A DNA stretch of 64,000 nt from Roseomonas sp. GTDB lineage: Bacteria; Pseudomonadota; Alphaproteobacteria; Acetobacterales; Acetobacteraceae. The notes beneath the pieces are model-generated. The model had not been told where the DNA came from. It did no database searches and was given only the letters and a program-made list of their open reading frames with translations. The translations under genes and the position numbers were made by a program. This document shows positions 17,125-26,186 of the stretch, in pieces (the stretch's first letter is position 1; each line of letters begins with the position of its first letter). Where the stretch lies: NCBI GenBank assembly GCA_020249775.1, contig JADCFA010000008.1, positions 1-64,000 of the forward strand, read 5' to 3'.

Positions 17125-18038
17125 GCCGACCTCAAGCGCGGGTCGAGCACCGCATTCAGCAGATCAGACAAAAGCGTGAGGCCGATATATATCAGCGCCA
17201 GCACCAGCACGACCGCCTGCACCACGGGAAAGTCGTTCTTGCTGATGCTTTCCCACGCCAGATAGCCAACGCCATGCAGCGCAAAGACGGTTTCGATCAC
17301 AATCGAACCACCCAGCATGAAACCAAGCTGCACCGCGGCGATGGCCACCACCGGAATGGCCGCATTGCGAAAACCGTGCTTCACCAGAATGGAAAGGCGC
17401 GACAGCCCCTTGGCGCGGGCGGTGCGGATGTAATCGGAAGCGAGCGCTTCGATCATGCCGCTCCGTGTCAGGCGCATCAGTGACGGGATGGCGGAAAAGG
17501 ACAGCACGATGGAAGGCATCACGTAATGCTGCCAGGACCCGGTGCCCGAGATCGGCAACCAACCCAGGTTCAGCCCCAGCACCACCATCAGGATCAGCCC
17601 AAGCCAAAAGGAAGGCATGGCCTGGCCAATTAGCGCCACCATCAGCACGCTGCGATCCACCCAGGTATTTTCGCGGACCGCAGCCAGAATGCCCAAGGGC
17701 AGTGCGACGCAAAGCGCGATGAACAGGCCGCATAGCCCAAGCGTCATCGTAATCGGCATCCGTTCCATGATCAGGCGCGCCACGCGTGTCTTGAAGAAAT
17801 AGCTATCGCCGAAATCGCCCTGCAGCGCGCGCCAGAGCCAATCGAAATACTGCACCCAAAGCGGCCGATCGAGCCCATAGGCGCGGCGGATAAGCTCAAT
17901 ATCCTCCTGCGTTGCATTCGGACCGGCGATGGAAATGGCAAGATCACCCGATAGCCGCGTGAGCAGAAAGCTCAACGTCAGCACCGTCAGCGCGACCAGA
18001 ATCGCAACCGTCAAGCGGCGTCTTAGAAAATGAAGCAT
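17121..18038 (-). CDS. dppB: Dipeptide/oligopeptide ABC transporter permease, DppB type
   Basis: 305 residues with six membrane segments. The N-terminal MLHFLRRRLTVAILVALTVLTLSFLLTRLSGD, the AYGLDRPLWVQYFDWL block and the EAA loop YIRTARAKGLSRLSILVKHGFRNAAIPV are standard DppB features. It is the first transporter gene of the dppBCDF unit, 47 bases after the gamma-glutamyltransferase gene. CCTAGTTT precedes the ATG closely and could be an internal promoter, but cotranscription with the upstream genes is equally likely. Confidence 0.93.
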   Translation of the reverse strand: MLHFLRRRLTVAILVALTVLTLSFLLTRLSGDLAISIAGPNATQEDIELIRRAYGLDRPLWVQYFDWLWRALQGDFGDSYFFKTRVARLIMERMPITMTLGLCGLFIALCVALPLGILAAVRENTWVDRSVLMVALIGQAMPSFWLGLILMVVLGLNLGWLPISGTGSWQHYVMPSIVLSFSAIPSLMRLTRSGMIEALASDYIRTARAKGLSRLSILVKHGFRNAAIPVVAIAAVQLGFMLGGSIVIETVFALHGVGYLAWESISKNDFPVVQAVVLVLALIYIGLTLLSDLLNAVLDPRLRSA

Positions 18039-18085
18039 CCCAGGGCCAAACTAGGCTTGATGGGCCGGGCGCGACAAGGGGGCCA

Positions 18086-19693
18086 TCACCAGGCCCCCGC
18101 CCAGCCATCCCGGCGCGGATCGGATGCCGCCATGCGCACGCCATTATCCAGCACGCGAATGGCCTCCACACTGCATGGCCCTTCCAGATCGGGCACAATC
18201 TTCACCCGGTGACCGCGCGCTTCAAGGGCGCTAATCACCTCGGCCCCCATGCCGCGTTCGATGGTCAGCAAATCCTCCCCGCCATGGGGGTAATTGCTTT
18301 CCTGGCCGGGTTGGGAAGATGTCCAGCGCGGGGCCTCCAGCGCCTGTTGCGGGTCCATGCCGAAATCGGCGCAGGCGACCAGCACCTGCGTATTCACCTG
18401 CACCTGATTATCCGCGCCCGGCGTGCCGAAAATCAACCAAGGCTTGCCCGCCTTCATCAGCATGGGCGCATTCATGGTGTGGCGGACGCGCTTGCCGGGC
18501 GCCAGAGCATTGGCGTGGCCTTCATCCAAATGCCAATAGCTCATGCGGTTGTTGAACAGGATGCCGGTCTCAGCACCCGTCACACCGGAACCAAAGGCCG
18601 AATTGATGGATTGGATGGCGGAAACCGCATTGCCATCCCGGTCCACCACGCAGAAATAGGTGGTGTCTGTTTCCTGTGCGCCACGCACCGGCAAAAATGC
18701 CGCGCGATCCGTGATGGCGGCGGCATGGTCCGCGGCGCGTTCGGCGGACAGCAGCTGATCAAGCGGCGGGTTCACCGCGCCCGCCTGGGCCTCGCGGTCC
18801 AGGAAGGCGCGCTTTTTCGCTTCCACCATCAGATGAATCAGCGCGGCACTGCCCCAGCCGAGCGCGGCGAGGTCAAAGCGATCCAGAATGCGCGCCATTT
18901 GCGCCATGGCGAAGCCCATGGAATTGGGCGGCGTCTGACGCAGCTCAAAACCGCGATAGGGCACGGCGATGGGCAGCGCGATCAACGCTGTCACGGCGGC
19001 CAGATCAGCGGCGCGCACTAGGGCGCCCGCCTTTTCCAGATCAGCCGCCAGCAGCGCGGCGAGCCTGCCCTGATAAAAATCCGCGGGTCCTGCCGAGGCC
19101 AAACGCTGCAACGTCGCCGCCAAGGCAGGCTGCACCAGCAAATTTCCTAAAGCCGGCGGTTTGCCCTCCGGTAGAAACAGCGCGGCACTCAGCGCATCGG
19201 GCGAAAGACGCGCGCGGTTTTCGCCCGCGAAATGGCGCAGCGCATGGGTCGCGGCAAAACCATCGCGTGCGGCTTCGATGGCGGGGCCAAAGAGCGCGCC
19301 CCAAGGCTTGCTGCCTTCCGCGCCATGCAGCGCGGCAATGCCGGCCACCATGCCGGGTGTTTGGATGGAAAGCGGCCCCTGCACCGGTATGCCGCCCGCC
19401 GCGCGATAATGCGCAATGCTGGCCGCTGCCGGCGCCGCGCCCGTGCCGTTATAAGTGGTGCTGGCGCCGGTTTTCGCATTCCAGGCATGGTAGAAACCAT
19501 CGCCGCCGAGCCCCGACATATGTGGTTCCACCACGCCAAGCGTCAGCGCAATCGCCACCGCCGCATCAGCGGCATTGCCGCCGGCGCGGAGGATCTCCAT
19601 CCCCGCCGCAGTCGCGACCGGATGATTGGTTGCCACCGCCCCGCGCCTGCCCATGATCAAAGGGCGATGCGCGCGCATGCCTCCATACGCCAT
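18086..19693 (-). CDS. Gamma-glutamyltransferase family protein
   Basis: 535 residues, normal for the family. The large-subunit start MGRRGAVATNHPVATAAGMEILRAGGNAADAAVA and GVVEPHMSGLGGDGF are typical. The autoprocessing nucleophile is expected at Thr344 in ETDTTYFCVVDRDGNAVS, with GSGVTGAETGILFNNRM following. GGTs cleave gamma-glutamyl bonds, for example in glutathione. No signal peptide is visible, so a cytoplasmic place is likely, unlike classic periplasmic GGT. The start lies 3 bases after the Bug stop, and dppB follows after 47 bases. A role in breaking down imported gamma-glutamyl peptides is a reasonable inference. Confidence 0.88.
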   Translation of the reverse strand: MAYGGMRAHRPLIMGRRGAVATNHPVATAAGMEILRAGGNAADAAVAIALTLGVVEPHMSGLGGDGFYHAWNAKTGASTTYNGTGAAPAAASIAHYRAAGGIPVQGPLSIQTPGMVAGIAALHGAEGSKPWGALFGPAIEAARDGFAATHALRHFAGENRARLSPDALSAALFLPEGKPPALGNLLVQPALAATLQRLASAGPADFYQGRLAALLAADLEKAGALVRAADLAAVTALIALPIAVPYRGFELRQTPPNSMGFAMAQMARILDRFDLAALGWGSAALIHLMVEAKKRAFLDREAQAGAVNPPLDQLLSAERAADHAAAITDRAAFLPVRGAQETDTTYFCVVDRDGNAVSAIQSINSAFGSGVTGAETGILFNNRMSYWHLDEGHANALAPGKRVRHTMNAPMLMKAGKPWLIFGTPGADNQVQVNTQVLVACADFGMDPQQALEAPRWTSSQPGQESNYPHGGEDLLTIERGMGAEVISALEARGHRVKIVPDLEGPCSVEAIRVLDNGVRMAASDPRRDGWAGAW

Positions 19694-19696
19694 GGC

Positions 19697-20647
19697 TCAG
19701 CCCCCGAGATTCATGCGCGAGACAATCGGTGCCCAGCGCGTCACTTCCGCCTGCACATGCGCTGCCGCGGCGGCAGGCGAAGGATCGGGCCAGGTTTCCA
19801 CCCCTGCCGCTGCCAAACGCTGCTTCACGGCGGGGTCCGCCACCGCGCGCAGTGCTGCATCACGAATGGGGGCGAGTGCTTCTTCCGGCGTGCCGGGCTT
19901 GGCGAACAACACCTGCCAGGCCGTGACTTCATAGCCAGGCACACCAACCTGCGCGAGCGCCGGCAGCCCGGGCACCAGATCGGAAGGTGTGGCGGAGCTG
20001 ACCGCAAGGCCCCGCACACGGCCATCGCGCATCAGCGGCATCAGCATGGTTGGGCTATCAATGGTCAGGTTCATTCGCCCGGCGAGCAAATCCTGCACCG
20101 CATTGGCGGCCGTGCGATAGGGCACGATGGTGAAGCTGGCACCGGAAAGCTGGCGGAACAATTCGCCCGCCAGATGATTGGTGGCACCTGGATTGGTCGC
20201 GCCGTAATTCGCTTCTTCCTTTTTCTGCGCGAGCCACGCCATCAGCGATGCAACATCACGCGCCGGCACATCCGGATGCACGGCCAGCACAAAGGGCTGC
20301 CTTCCCACCAGCGCAAGCGGGATGAAATCCGCCACCGGATCATGCGGGAAATTCGGATAGACCGCGCGCATCACCGGATGATTATTGGTGCCGATGAAAA
20401 TCGTATTGCCATCGGCGGGCAGGCGATGAAACGCCGCCGCACCCACGGTACTGCCAGCGCCCGCGATGTTTTCCGGCACGACCGGCCGGCCCAACTGGGT
20501 TTGCAGGGCATCTGCCAGGATCCGCCCCACCACATCCGTCACGCCGCCAACACCCACGGGGATGATCATGCGAAGTGGCCGCGCTTGGGCAAGCGCGGGG
20601 GCCGCCAGGCCAAGCGCAGCAGCGGAAAGCAGGAAACGACGCAGCAT
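19697..20647 (-). CDS. Bug/TctC-family binding protein
   Basis: 316 residues. The signal peptide MLRRFLLSAAALGLAAPALAQA is followed by RPLRMIIPVGVGGVTDVVGRILADALQTQLGRPVVPENIAGAGSTVGAAAF, the Bug start. The N-lobe lacks the usual PGG-like turn in its standard form, having PVGVGGVTD. The ATG at 20647 is chosen over one at 20674 because it starts the signal peptide. The gene heads the unit Bug, GGT, dppBCDF with a 3-base gap to GGT, an unusual mix of two binding-protein systems. Confidence 0.9.
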   Translation of the reverse strand: MLRRFLLSAAALGLAAPALAQARPLRMIIPVGVGGVTDVVGRILADALQTQLGRPVVPENIAGAGSTVGAAAFHRLPADGNTIFIGTNNHPVMRAVYPNFPHDPVADFIPLALVGRQPFVLAVHPDVPARDVASLMAWLAQKKEEANYGATNPGATNHLAGELFRQLSGASFTIVPYRTAANAVQDLLAGRMNLTIDSPTMLMPLMRDGRVRGLAVSSATPSDLVPGLPALAQVGVPGYEVTAWQVLFAKPGTPEEALAPIRDAALRAVADPAVKQRLAAAGVETWPDPSPAAAAAHVQAEVTRWAPIVSRMNLGG

Positions 20648-20776
20648 GAGGGGAGGACCTTTCGCTTTTGCCAAGCGCTAACCTAGCCTGCCTTGGGCGT
20701 TCTGCCAGCCCCGATGCGCTTGGCTTTCCAAGCCCGGCGTTTCAGGCTTAGCTCATGCGCAAAACGGGGGGGCGGC

Positions 20777-21466
20777 ATGGCGAGCATTATTCTCATTCAC
20801 GGGGCCTATCAGGGTGGCTGGATTTGGCGTTTTGTCGCCGAAAGGCTGCGCGCCGCGGGGCATGACGTGCATGCGCCAACGCTGGATGGTTGCGCCGAAC
20901 GCCGCCATCAGATGCGCGCCGGCATTGATACCGAAAGCCATGGTCAGGAAATTGCCGAATATCTCCATTACCATGATTTGCGCGATGCGGTGCTGGTCGG
21001 CACATCGGCCGGTGGCATGGTGATGACAGCGGCGGCAGAACGCGCGCGCGACCGCATTGGCCGCCTGGTGTTCGCCGATGCGCTGGCGCTGATGGATGGC
21101 GAGAAGATTCGCGACATCGTCACACGCCCCGCCGCGATCAATACGGATATCGCGCTTGGCCCCAGCCGGGATGATGCGCTGAACCGGCTGTTTCTTGGTA
21201 TGGAACGGGGCCTCGCCGAATGGGCGGCGGATCGCATGACGCTCCATCCCATCAAGACCTTCACCCAGCCGGTGAAGCTGCCAAGCTTTTGGCAGCAATC
21301 CTGGCAGGCTTCCGTGATCTATTGCCCGCAAGCGGCCAACCCCGGTGAGGCGCATCAGCGCCGCTGCGCGGAAAAACTCGGGGCGCGCTGGCATGTGATT
21401 GACACGGGCCATTACCCCATGCTGACCACGCCGGATGAGCTTGCGCGCATCATCATCTCTGGCTGA
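20777..21466 (+). CDS. Alpha/beta hydrolase (salicylate-esterase/EstC-like)
   Basis: 229 residues. It starts with the oxyanion-hole strand SIILIHGAYQGGWIW. The nucleophile elbow is VLVGTSAGGMV and the C-terminal catalytic His is in VIDTGHYPMLTTPDEL, as in the plant-esterase-like and EstC families. An acidic residue probably completes the triad but I cannot assign it. The ATG at 20777 is chosen because it begins the first strand. The last 32 bases overlap the start of glpD in another frame, so the two are probably cotranscribed. The substrate is unknown. Confidence 0.85.
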   Translation: MASIILIHGAYQGGWIWRFVAERLRAAGHDVHAPTLDGCAERRHQMRAGIDTESHGQEIAEYLHYHDLRDAVLVGTSAGGMVMTAAAERARDRIGRLVFADALALMDGEKIRDIVTRPAAINTDIALGPSRDDALNRLFLGMERGLAEWAADRMTLHPIKTFTQPVKLPSFWQQSWQASVIYCPQAANPGEAHQRRCAEKLGARWHVIDTGHYPMLTTPDELARIIISG

Positions 21467-22928
21467 ACCCTATGACCTTGCCGTCATTGGCGGCGGTATC
21501 AATGGCGCGGGCATTGCGCGTGATGCCGCAGGCCGCGGGCTTTCCGTGGTGCTGTTTGAGAAAGGTGATCTCGGCGGCGGCACTTCGGCCAATTCCACCA
21601 AGCTCATCCATGGTGGCTTGCGCTATCTGGAACATTACGAATTCCGGCTGGTGCGTGAAGCGCTGATTGAACGTGAAACCCTGCTCGGTATTGCGCCGCA
21701 TATCATCTGGCCGCTGCGCTTTGTGCTGCCGCATCACCAGGGCCTCAGGCCCGCCTGGCTGCTGCGGCTTGGGCTGTTTTTGTATGATCACCTCGGCGGA
21801 CGGAAGTTGCTGCCAGCGACCAAGCGCATTGACCTGACAAGCTCGTCGCTCGGCGCGCCGCTCAGCTCCGGGCACACCATCGGCTTTGAATATTCCGATT
21901 GCTGGGTGGAGGATTCACGCCTGGTGCTACTGAACGCCAAGGATGCGGCGGAACGCGGTGCGGCCATTCATCCGCGCATGGCCGTGACGGGCGCGCGGCG
22001 CGATGGCGCGCTGTGGCACATCACCGCTGAGGGTCGAGATGGGACTGCCGAATGCCACGCCCGCGCCTTGGTCAATGCCGCCGGCCCTTGGGTTGGCGCC
22101 GTGCAGGGGCTGGTGATGGGCAGCAATCAGCCGGCGCGGCTTCGGCTGGTGAAGGGCAGCCATATCGTGCTGCCGCGGCTTTATGATCATGACCGCGCCT
22201 ATATTTTCCAGAACGCTGATGGCCGCATCATTTTCGCCATCCCTTATGACCGTGATTTCACCCTTATCGGCACGACTGATGAGGATCACCCGAATCCAGA
22301 AGAAGCACCACAGATTTCTGAGGGCGAGATCGCCTATCTTTGCACCGCAGCATCGAGCTATTTCCGTAAGCCTGTAGAGCGCGAAAATATTGTCTGGACC
22401 TATTCGGGGCTGAGGCCGCTTTATGATGATGGGGCGAGCAAGGCGCAGGAAGCGACGCGCGATTATGTGCTGAAACTGGATGCGCCAACGGGTCAGGCGC
22501 CGCTGCTGACGATATTCGGCGGCAAGATCACCACCTATCGCAAGCTGGCCGAAGCCGCCTTGGCCGAGCTTCGCCTGAAGCCCGAAAAGGCCGGCTGGAC
22601 CGCGCGCGCGTCTTTGCCAGGTGGGGATTTCGCCGCGGATGGCTTCGCCGCACTGCTTACCGCCTTCCGGCGCGATTTCCCGCTGCTCCCGGAGGCCCTG
22701 TGTACCCGCCTGCTCCGCGCCTATGGCACGCGCGCCTGGCGGATTTTCACCACTGGCCAGGACCCCGGCCCGGCCATTGGCGCTGATCTGCACGCCGCCG
22801 AAGTAGATTATTTGCGTCAGGAGGAATGGGCCGAATCGGCGGAAGATGTGCTCTGGCGCCGCAGCAAGCTGGGGCTCCGCTTCGATGCGGGGGCGCGGGA
22901 TAGGCTGGCCCGCCTGATGGGGGGCTGA
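21435..22928 (+). CDS. glpD: Aerobic glycerol-3-phosphate dehydrogenase GlpD
   Basis: 497 residues. The FAD-binding start YDLAVIGGGINGAGIARDAAGRGLSVVLFEKGDLGGGTS and the family signature TKLIHGGLRYLEHYEFRLV are clear. Later blocks are IGTTDEDHP and WTYSGLRPLYDDGASKAQEATRDY. GlpD oxidises glycerol-3-phosphate to dihydroxyacetone phosphate at the inner membrane and passes electrons to quinone. The ATG at 21435 lies inside the end of the hydrolase gene. The ugpBAEC uptake genes follow directly, giving a complete import-and-oxidise route. Confidence 0.95.
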   Translation: MSLRASSSLAEPYDLAVIGGGINGAGIARDAAGRGLSVVLFEKGDLGGGTSANSTKLIHGGLRYLEHYEFRLVREALIERETLLGIAPHIIWPLRFVLPHHQGLRPAWLLRLGLFLYDHLGGRKLLPATKRIDLTSSSLGAPLSSGHTIGFEYSDCWVEDSRLVLLNAKDAAERGAAIHPRMAVTGARRDGALWHITAEGRDGTAECHARALVNAAGPWVGAVQGLVMGSNQPARLRLVKGSHIVLPRLYDHDRAYIFQNADGRIIFAIPYDRDFTLIGTTDEDHPNPEEAPQISEGEIAYLCTAASSYFRKPVERENIVWTYSGLRPLYDDGASKAQEATRDYVLKLDAPTGQAPLLTIFGGKITTYRKLAEAALAELRLKPEKAGWTARASLPGGDFAADGFAALLTAFRRDFPLLPEALCTRLLRAYGTRAWRIFTTGQDPGPAIGADLHAAEVDYLRQEEWAESAEDVLWRRSKLGLRFDAGARDRLARLMGG

Positions 22929-23021
22929 GAAATCCGCAACACAAGCTTCGCGAAACCGTCTTTTACCTGTAATAGAGGGTCAGTATCGGGCAACGATCGC
23001 CAACATTGAGGGAGCGAGAAA

Positions 23022-24359
23022 ATGAATCGTCGTGACATTCTGCTGGGAACCGGTGGCCTTTTGGCGGCCCCCTTCATTGCGCCATCCGTGCGCGCCCAGG
23101 GCCGCACCGAAATCCAGTTCTGGTATGGGCTGGGCGGCGCGCTTGGCGAACGCGTGGCCGAACAGGTGACGCGCTTCAATGAAAGCCAATCGCGCTTTCG
23201 CGTGAATGCAAATTTCCGCGGTTCCTATGTAGAAGTCATGACCGGCGCGATTGCCGCCTGGCGCGCCGGCACGCCGCCCCACATTGCACAAGTGTTTGAA
23301 GTCGGCACCGCCACCATGATGGCCGCCGGCCCCGCCATCCGCCCGACGCATGAATTGCTCGGCGAAGCCGGCATCACGCTCGATCCCAAGCGCTATCTGG
23401 CGGGTGTGCGCGGCTATTATTCTGACACACAAGGCCGCCTGGTTTCCATGCCGCATAATTCTTCTTCTGCGGTCATGTGGGTGAACCTGGACGCCTTCGA
23501 AAAGGCGGGGCTTTCCACAACCGAATTGCCGAAAACCTGGGCCGAAATCCGCGCCGCCGCGCAAAAGATCAAGGCGACGAATGCCGCCGAAATCCCGATC
23601 AGCACCGCCTGGCCGACCTGGGTGATGTTTGAACAAATGTCATCCCTGCATGATGTGGGCCTTGCCACCAAGGCGAATGGCTTTGAAGGCCTGGATGCGG
23701 AAATGAACCTTGGCGCGCCGATCTTCACCAAGCACACCAATATGCTGCTTGAGATGCAGCGCGAGGGCAGCTTTGTGTATGGCGGGCGTGATGTCGATGG
23801 CTTCGCGAGCTTCCCTGCCGGTAAGGCTGCGATGTCCTTCAATTCCTCGGCAGGTCGGGCGCAGGTGCAGCGTGAAGCGAAGTTCCGCTGGGCTTCCGTG
23901 GTGCTGCCCCATCATGGTGATGTTACCCAATCGCCGCATAATGGTGTCATCGGTGGCGCCAGCCTGTGGACGCTGACGGCGCGCAACCGCACTGCGGAAG
24001 AATATCGCGGTGTTGCGGAATTCTACCGCTTTATCTCGGAAGTTGAGCAGGACAAGTGGTGGCACCATGTCACGGGCTATGTGCCGCTGACACTCGCCGC
24101 CTATGAGGCATCGCGCGCTGAAGGCTACTACAACCAGAACCCCGGTGCCGATGCTGCGATCATCCAGCTTTCCCGCGCAGAACCCACACCCAATAGCCAG
24201 GGCTTCCGCTTGGGCGGCTTTGTCGAAATCCGCAACATCATCCAGGAAGAGCTGGAGCGCGGCTTCCAGGGGCAGCAGAATACCGAAACCCTGCTGGCAA
24301 ATGCCAATCGCCGCGCCAATGTGGTGCTGCGCAATTTTGAACGCGCCAATCGCCGCTGA
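23022..24359 (+). CDS. ugpB: Glycerol-3-phosphate ABC binding protein UgpB
   Basis: 445 residues. The signal peptide MNRRDILLGTGGLLAAPFIAPSVRAQG has a paired arginine. The mature start TEIQFWYGLGGALGERVAEQVTRFNESQ and the block FNSSAGRAQVQREAKFRWASVVLPHH match UgpB. The protein binds sn-glycerol-3-phosphate or glycerophosphodiesters in the periplasm. The ATG follows GAGGGAGCGAGAAA. A GC-rich stem-loop after the stop probably lets this gene be expressed above the permease genes. Confidence 0.92.
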   Translation: MNRRDILLGTGGLLAAPFIAPSVRAQGRTEIQFWYGLGGALGERVAEQVTRFNESQSRFRVNANFRGSYVEVMTGAIAAWRAGTPPHIAQVFEVGTATMMAAGPAIRPTHELLGEAGITLDPKRYLAGVRGYYSDTQGRLVSMPHNSSSAVMWVNLDAFEKAGLSTTELPKTWAEIRAAAQKIKATNAAEIPISTAWPTWVMFEQMSSLHDVGLATKANGFEGLDAEMNLGAPIFTKHTNMLLEMQREGSFVYGGRDVDGFASFPAGKAAMSFNSSAGRAQVQREAKFRWASVVLPHHGDVTQSPHNGVIGGASLWTLTARNRTAEEYRGVAEFYRFISEVEQDKWWHHVTGYVPLTLAAYEASRAEGYYNQNPGADAAIIQLSRAEPTPNSQGFRLGGFVEIRNIIQEELERGFQGQQNTETLLANANRRANVVLRNFERANRR

Positions 24360-24368
24360 TCGCGTATC

Positions 24369-24395
24369 GGGGCCGCCTTCGCGGCGGCCCCTTCT
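24369..24395 (+). terminator. Stem-loop between ugpB and ugpA (attenuator or mRNA stabiliser)
   Basis: GGGGCCGCC (24369-24377) pairs with GGCGGCCCC (24383-24391) around TTCGC, followed by the weak T tract TTCTTT. The position after the binding-protein gene fits partial termination that raises UgpB over the membrane subunits. Confidence 0.65.
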
Positions 24396-24411
24396 TTATG
24401 GTTGAGGTTCC

Positions 24412-25293
24412 ATGCAGCGCAAGGCGATTTTCAACAACAAGCTGCTGCCCTATCTGCTGCTGGCGCCGCAGCTTGCCATCACTTTTATTTTCTTCTTCTG
24501 GCCGGCGGGGGAAGCGGTTTGGTATTCCTTCATTCGCCAGGATGCCTTTGGCATTTCCAAGCAATTCGTCTGGTTTGAGAATTTCACGGATCTTTTTGCG
24601 GACCCGCTTTATCATCAGGTTATCATCAATACGTTGATTTTCTCGGTGGCCGTTACCGTGCTTGCCATGGGTTTGGCGCTTGGCCTGGCGGTGCTGGCGG
24701 ATCGGCATATTCGTGGCAAGGATGGCTATCGCACGCTGCTGATCTGGCCCTATGCGGTGGCCCCTGCCGTTGCCGCTATTCTCTATATTTTCCTGTTTCA
24801 TCCTGATATCGGGCTGATCGGCCGCGCGCTGAAGGCAGCAGGGGTTGCCTGGAATTATACGCTGAATGGCAACCAGGCTATGCTTGTGGTGGTGCTCGCT
24901 GCCGCCTGGAAACAGGTTTCCTACAACTTCCTGTTCTTTCTGGCCGGGCTGCAATCCATCCCGCGCAGCGTGTTGGAAGCCGCTGCCATTGATGGCGCTT
25001 CGCCGCTGCATCGCTTTCGCACGGTGATCTTCCCGCTGCTGTCGCCCACCACCTTCTTCCTGCTGGTGATCAATATCACCTATGCCTTCTTCGATACTTT
25101 CGGCATTATTGATGCGCTGACCAAGGGCGGGCCGGGCAATGCCACGCAAACCCTGATCTATCGCGCCTATATTGATGGCAGGGTCAATTTGGACATCGGC
25201 GCATCCTCCGCGCAATCGGTCGTGCTGATGATTGCGGTGATGGCGCTGACATTGGTGCAATTCCGCTTCATTGAACGCAAGGTGCATTACTGA
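24412..25293 (+). CDS. ugpA: Glycerol-3-phosphate ABC permease UgpA
   Basis: 293 residues with six membrane segments. It begins [39 protein letters not shown], the usual UgpA opening. The EAA loop is [25 protein letters not shown]. The stop overlaps the ugpE start by 1 base (TGATGG), so the permeases are translationally coupled. It forms the heterodimeric channel with UgpE. Confidence 0.93.
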   Translation: MQRKAIFNNKLLPYLLLAPQLAITFIFFFWPAGEAVWYSFIRQDAFGISKQFVWFENFTDLFADPLYHQVIINTLIFSVAVTVLAMGLALGLAVLADRHIRGKDGYRTLLIWPYAVAPAVAAILYIFLFHPDIGLIGRALKAAGVAWNYTLNGNQAMLVVVLAAAWKQVSYNFLFFLAGLQSIPRSVLEAAAIDGASPLHRFRTVIFPLLSPTTFFLLVINITYAFFDTFGIIDALTKGGPGNATQTLIYRAYIDGRVNLDIGASSAQSVVLMIAVMALTLVQFRFIERKVHY

Positions 25294-26177
25294 TGGCCGA
25301 AGCGCGCAACAGCATCGCCGCCCCCATGGGCATGGCCGGCAGCAATCCCCGCGCTGATATGCTGACCCATATCATCCTGGTGCTGGGCGTGCTGCTTTTC
25401 GCGCTGCCGATCTGGATTGTGCTGATGGGCTCCACCCATGATGCCGCAACCATCGGGCGCGGTGAGGTCCCGCTTTTACCAGGCGCCGAAGCTGCCGCGA
25501 ATTATGGCGCGGTCTGGAATCAGGGGAACAGGCAGCGCGCCGGCGTGCCGGTCTCGACCATGATGTTCAATAGCGCCATCATGGCTTTGCTGATCACCTT
25601 CGGCAAAATCGCGATTTCCATCATCTCCGCCTATGCGGTTGCCTTCTTCGCCTTCCCTGGACGCATGCTGTTCTTCTGGGCGATTTTCATCACGCTGATG
25701 CTGCCGGTCGAGGTGCGGATCTTCCCAACCTTCCAGGTGGTGTCCGATCTTGGCCTGGTGAATACCTATGCCGGGCTGATCGTGCCGCTGATTGCCTCGG
25801 CCACCGCGACCCTATTGTTCCGCCAATTCTTTCTGACCATCCCGGATGAATTGGTTGAAGCCGCCAAGATGGATGGCGCAGGCCCCATTCGCTTCTTCAA
25901 GGATGTGGTGCTGCCGCTATCGGCCACGAATATCGCCGCGCTTTTTGTCATTCTGTTTGTCTATGGCTGGAACCAATATCTTTGGCCGCTGCTGGTGACA
26001 ACCTCCACCGATGTGGAAACCATCATGATCGGCATCGTGAAAATGCTGGGCTCCCAGGGGGATACGGAATGGCATCTGGTCATGGCGACCACGGTGCTGG
26101 CACTGCTGCCGCCCGTTGCCATTGTGATCCTGATGCAGCGCTGGTTCGTCAAGGGATTGGTCGAGACCGAGAAATGA
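25293..26177 (+). CDS. ugpE: Glycerol-3-phosphate ABC permease UgpE
   Basis: 294 residues. A soluble N-terminal stretch ([24 protein letters not shown]) precedes the first membrane segment HIILVLGVLLFALPIWIVLMGSTHDAATIGRGEVPLLPG, the UgpE pattern. The EAA loop is LVEAAKMDGAGPIRFFKDVVLPLSATN. WNQYLWPLLVTT near the end is also typical. It partners UgpA. Confidence 0.93.
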   Translation: MAEARNSIAAPMGMAGSNPRADMLTHIILVLGVLLFALPIWIVLMGSTHDAATIGRGEVPLLPGAEAAANYGAVWNQGNRQRAGVPVSTMMFNSAIMALLITFGKIAISIISAYAVAFFAFPGRMLFFWAIFITLMLPVEVRIFPTFQVVSDLGLVNTYAGLIVPLIASATATLLFRQFFLTIPDELVEAAKMDGAGPIRFFKDVVLPLSATNIAALFVILFVYGWNQYLWPLLVTTSTDVETIMIGIVKMLGSQGDTEWHLVMATTVLALLPPVAIVILMQRWFVKGLVETEK

Positions 26178-26186
26178 GAAACCCCC

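Noticed and set aside
16183-17265. Long plus-strand open frame (360 codons)
   Set aside because: Antisense to dppC; low-complexity charged translation and no ribosome site.
19232-20686. Long plus-strand open frame (484 codons)
   Set aside because: Antisense to the GGT and Bug genes, both of which are supported by conserved motifs.
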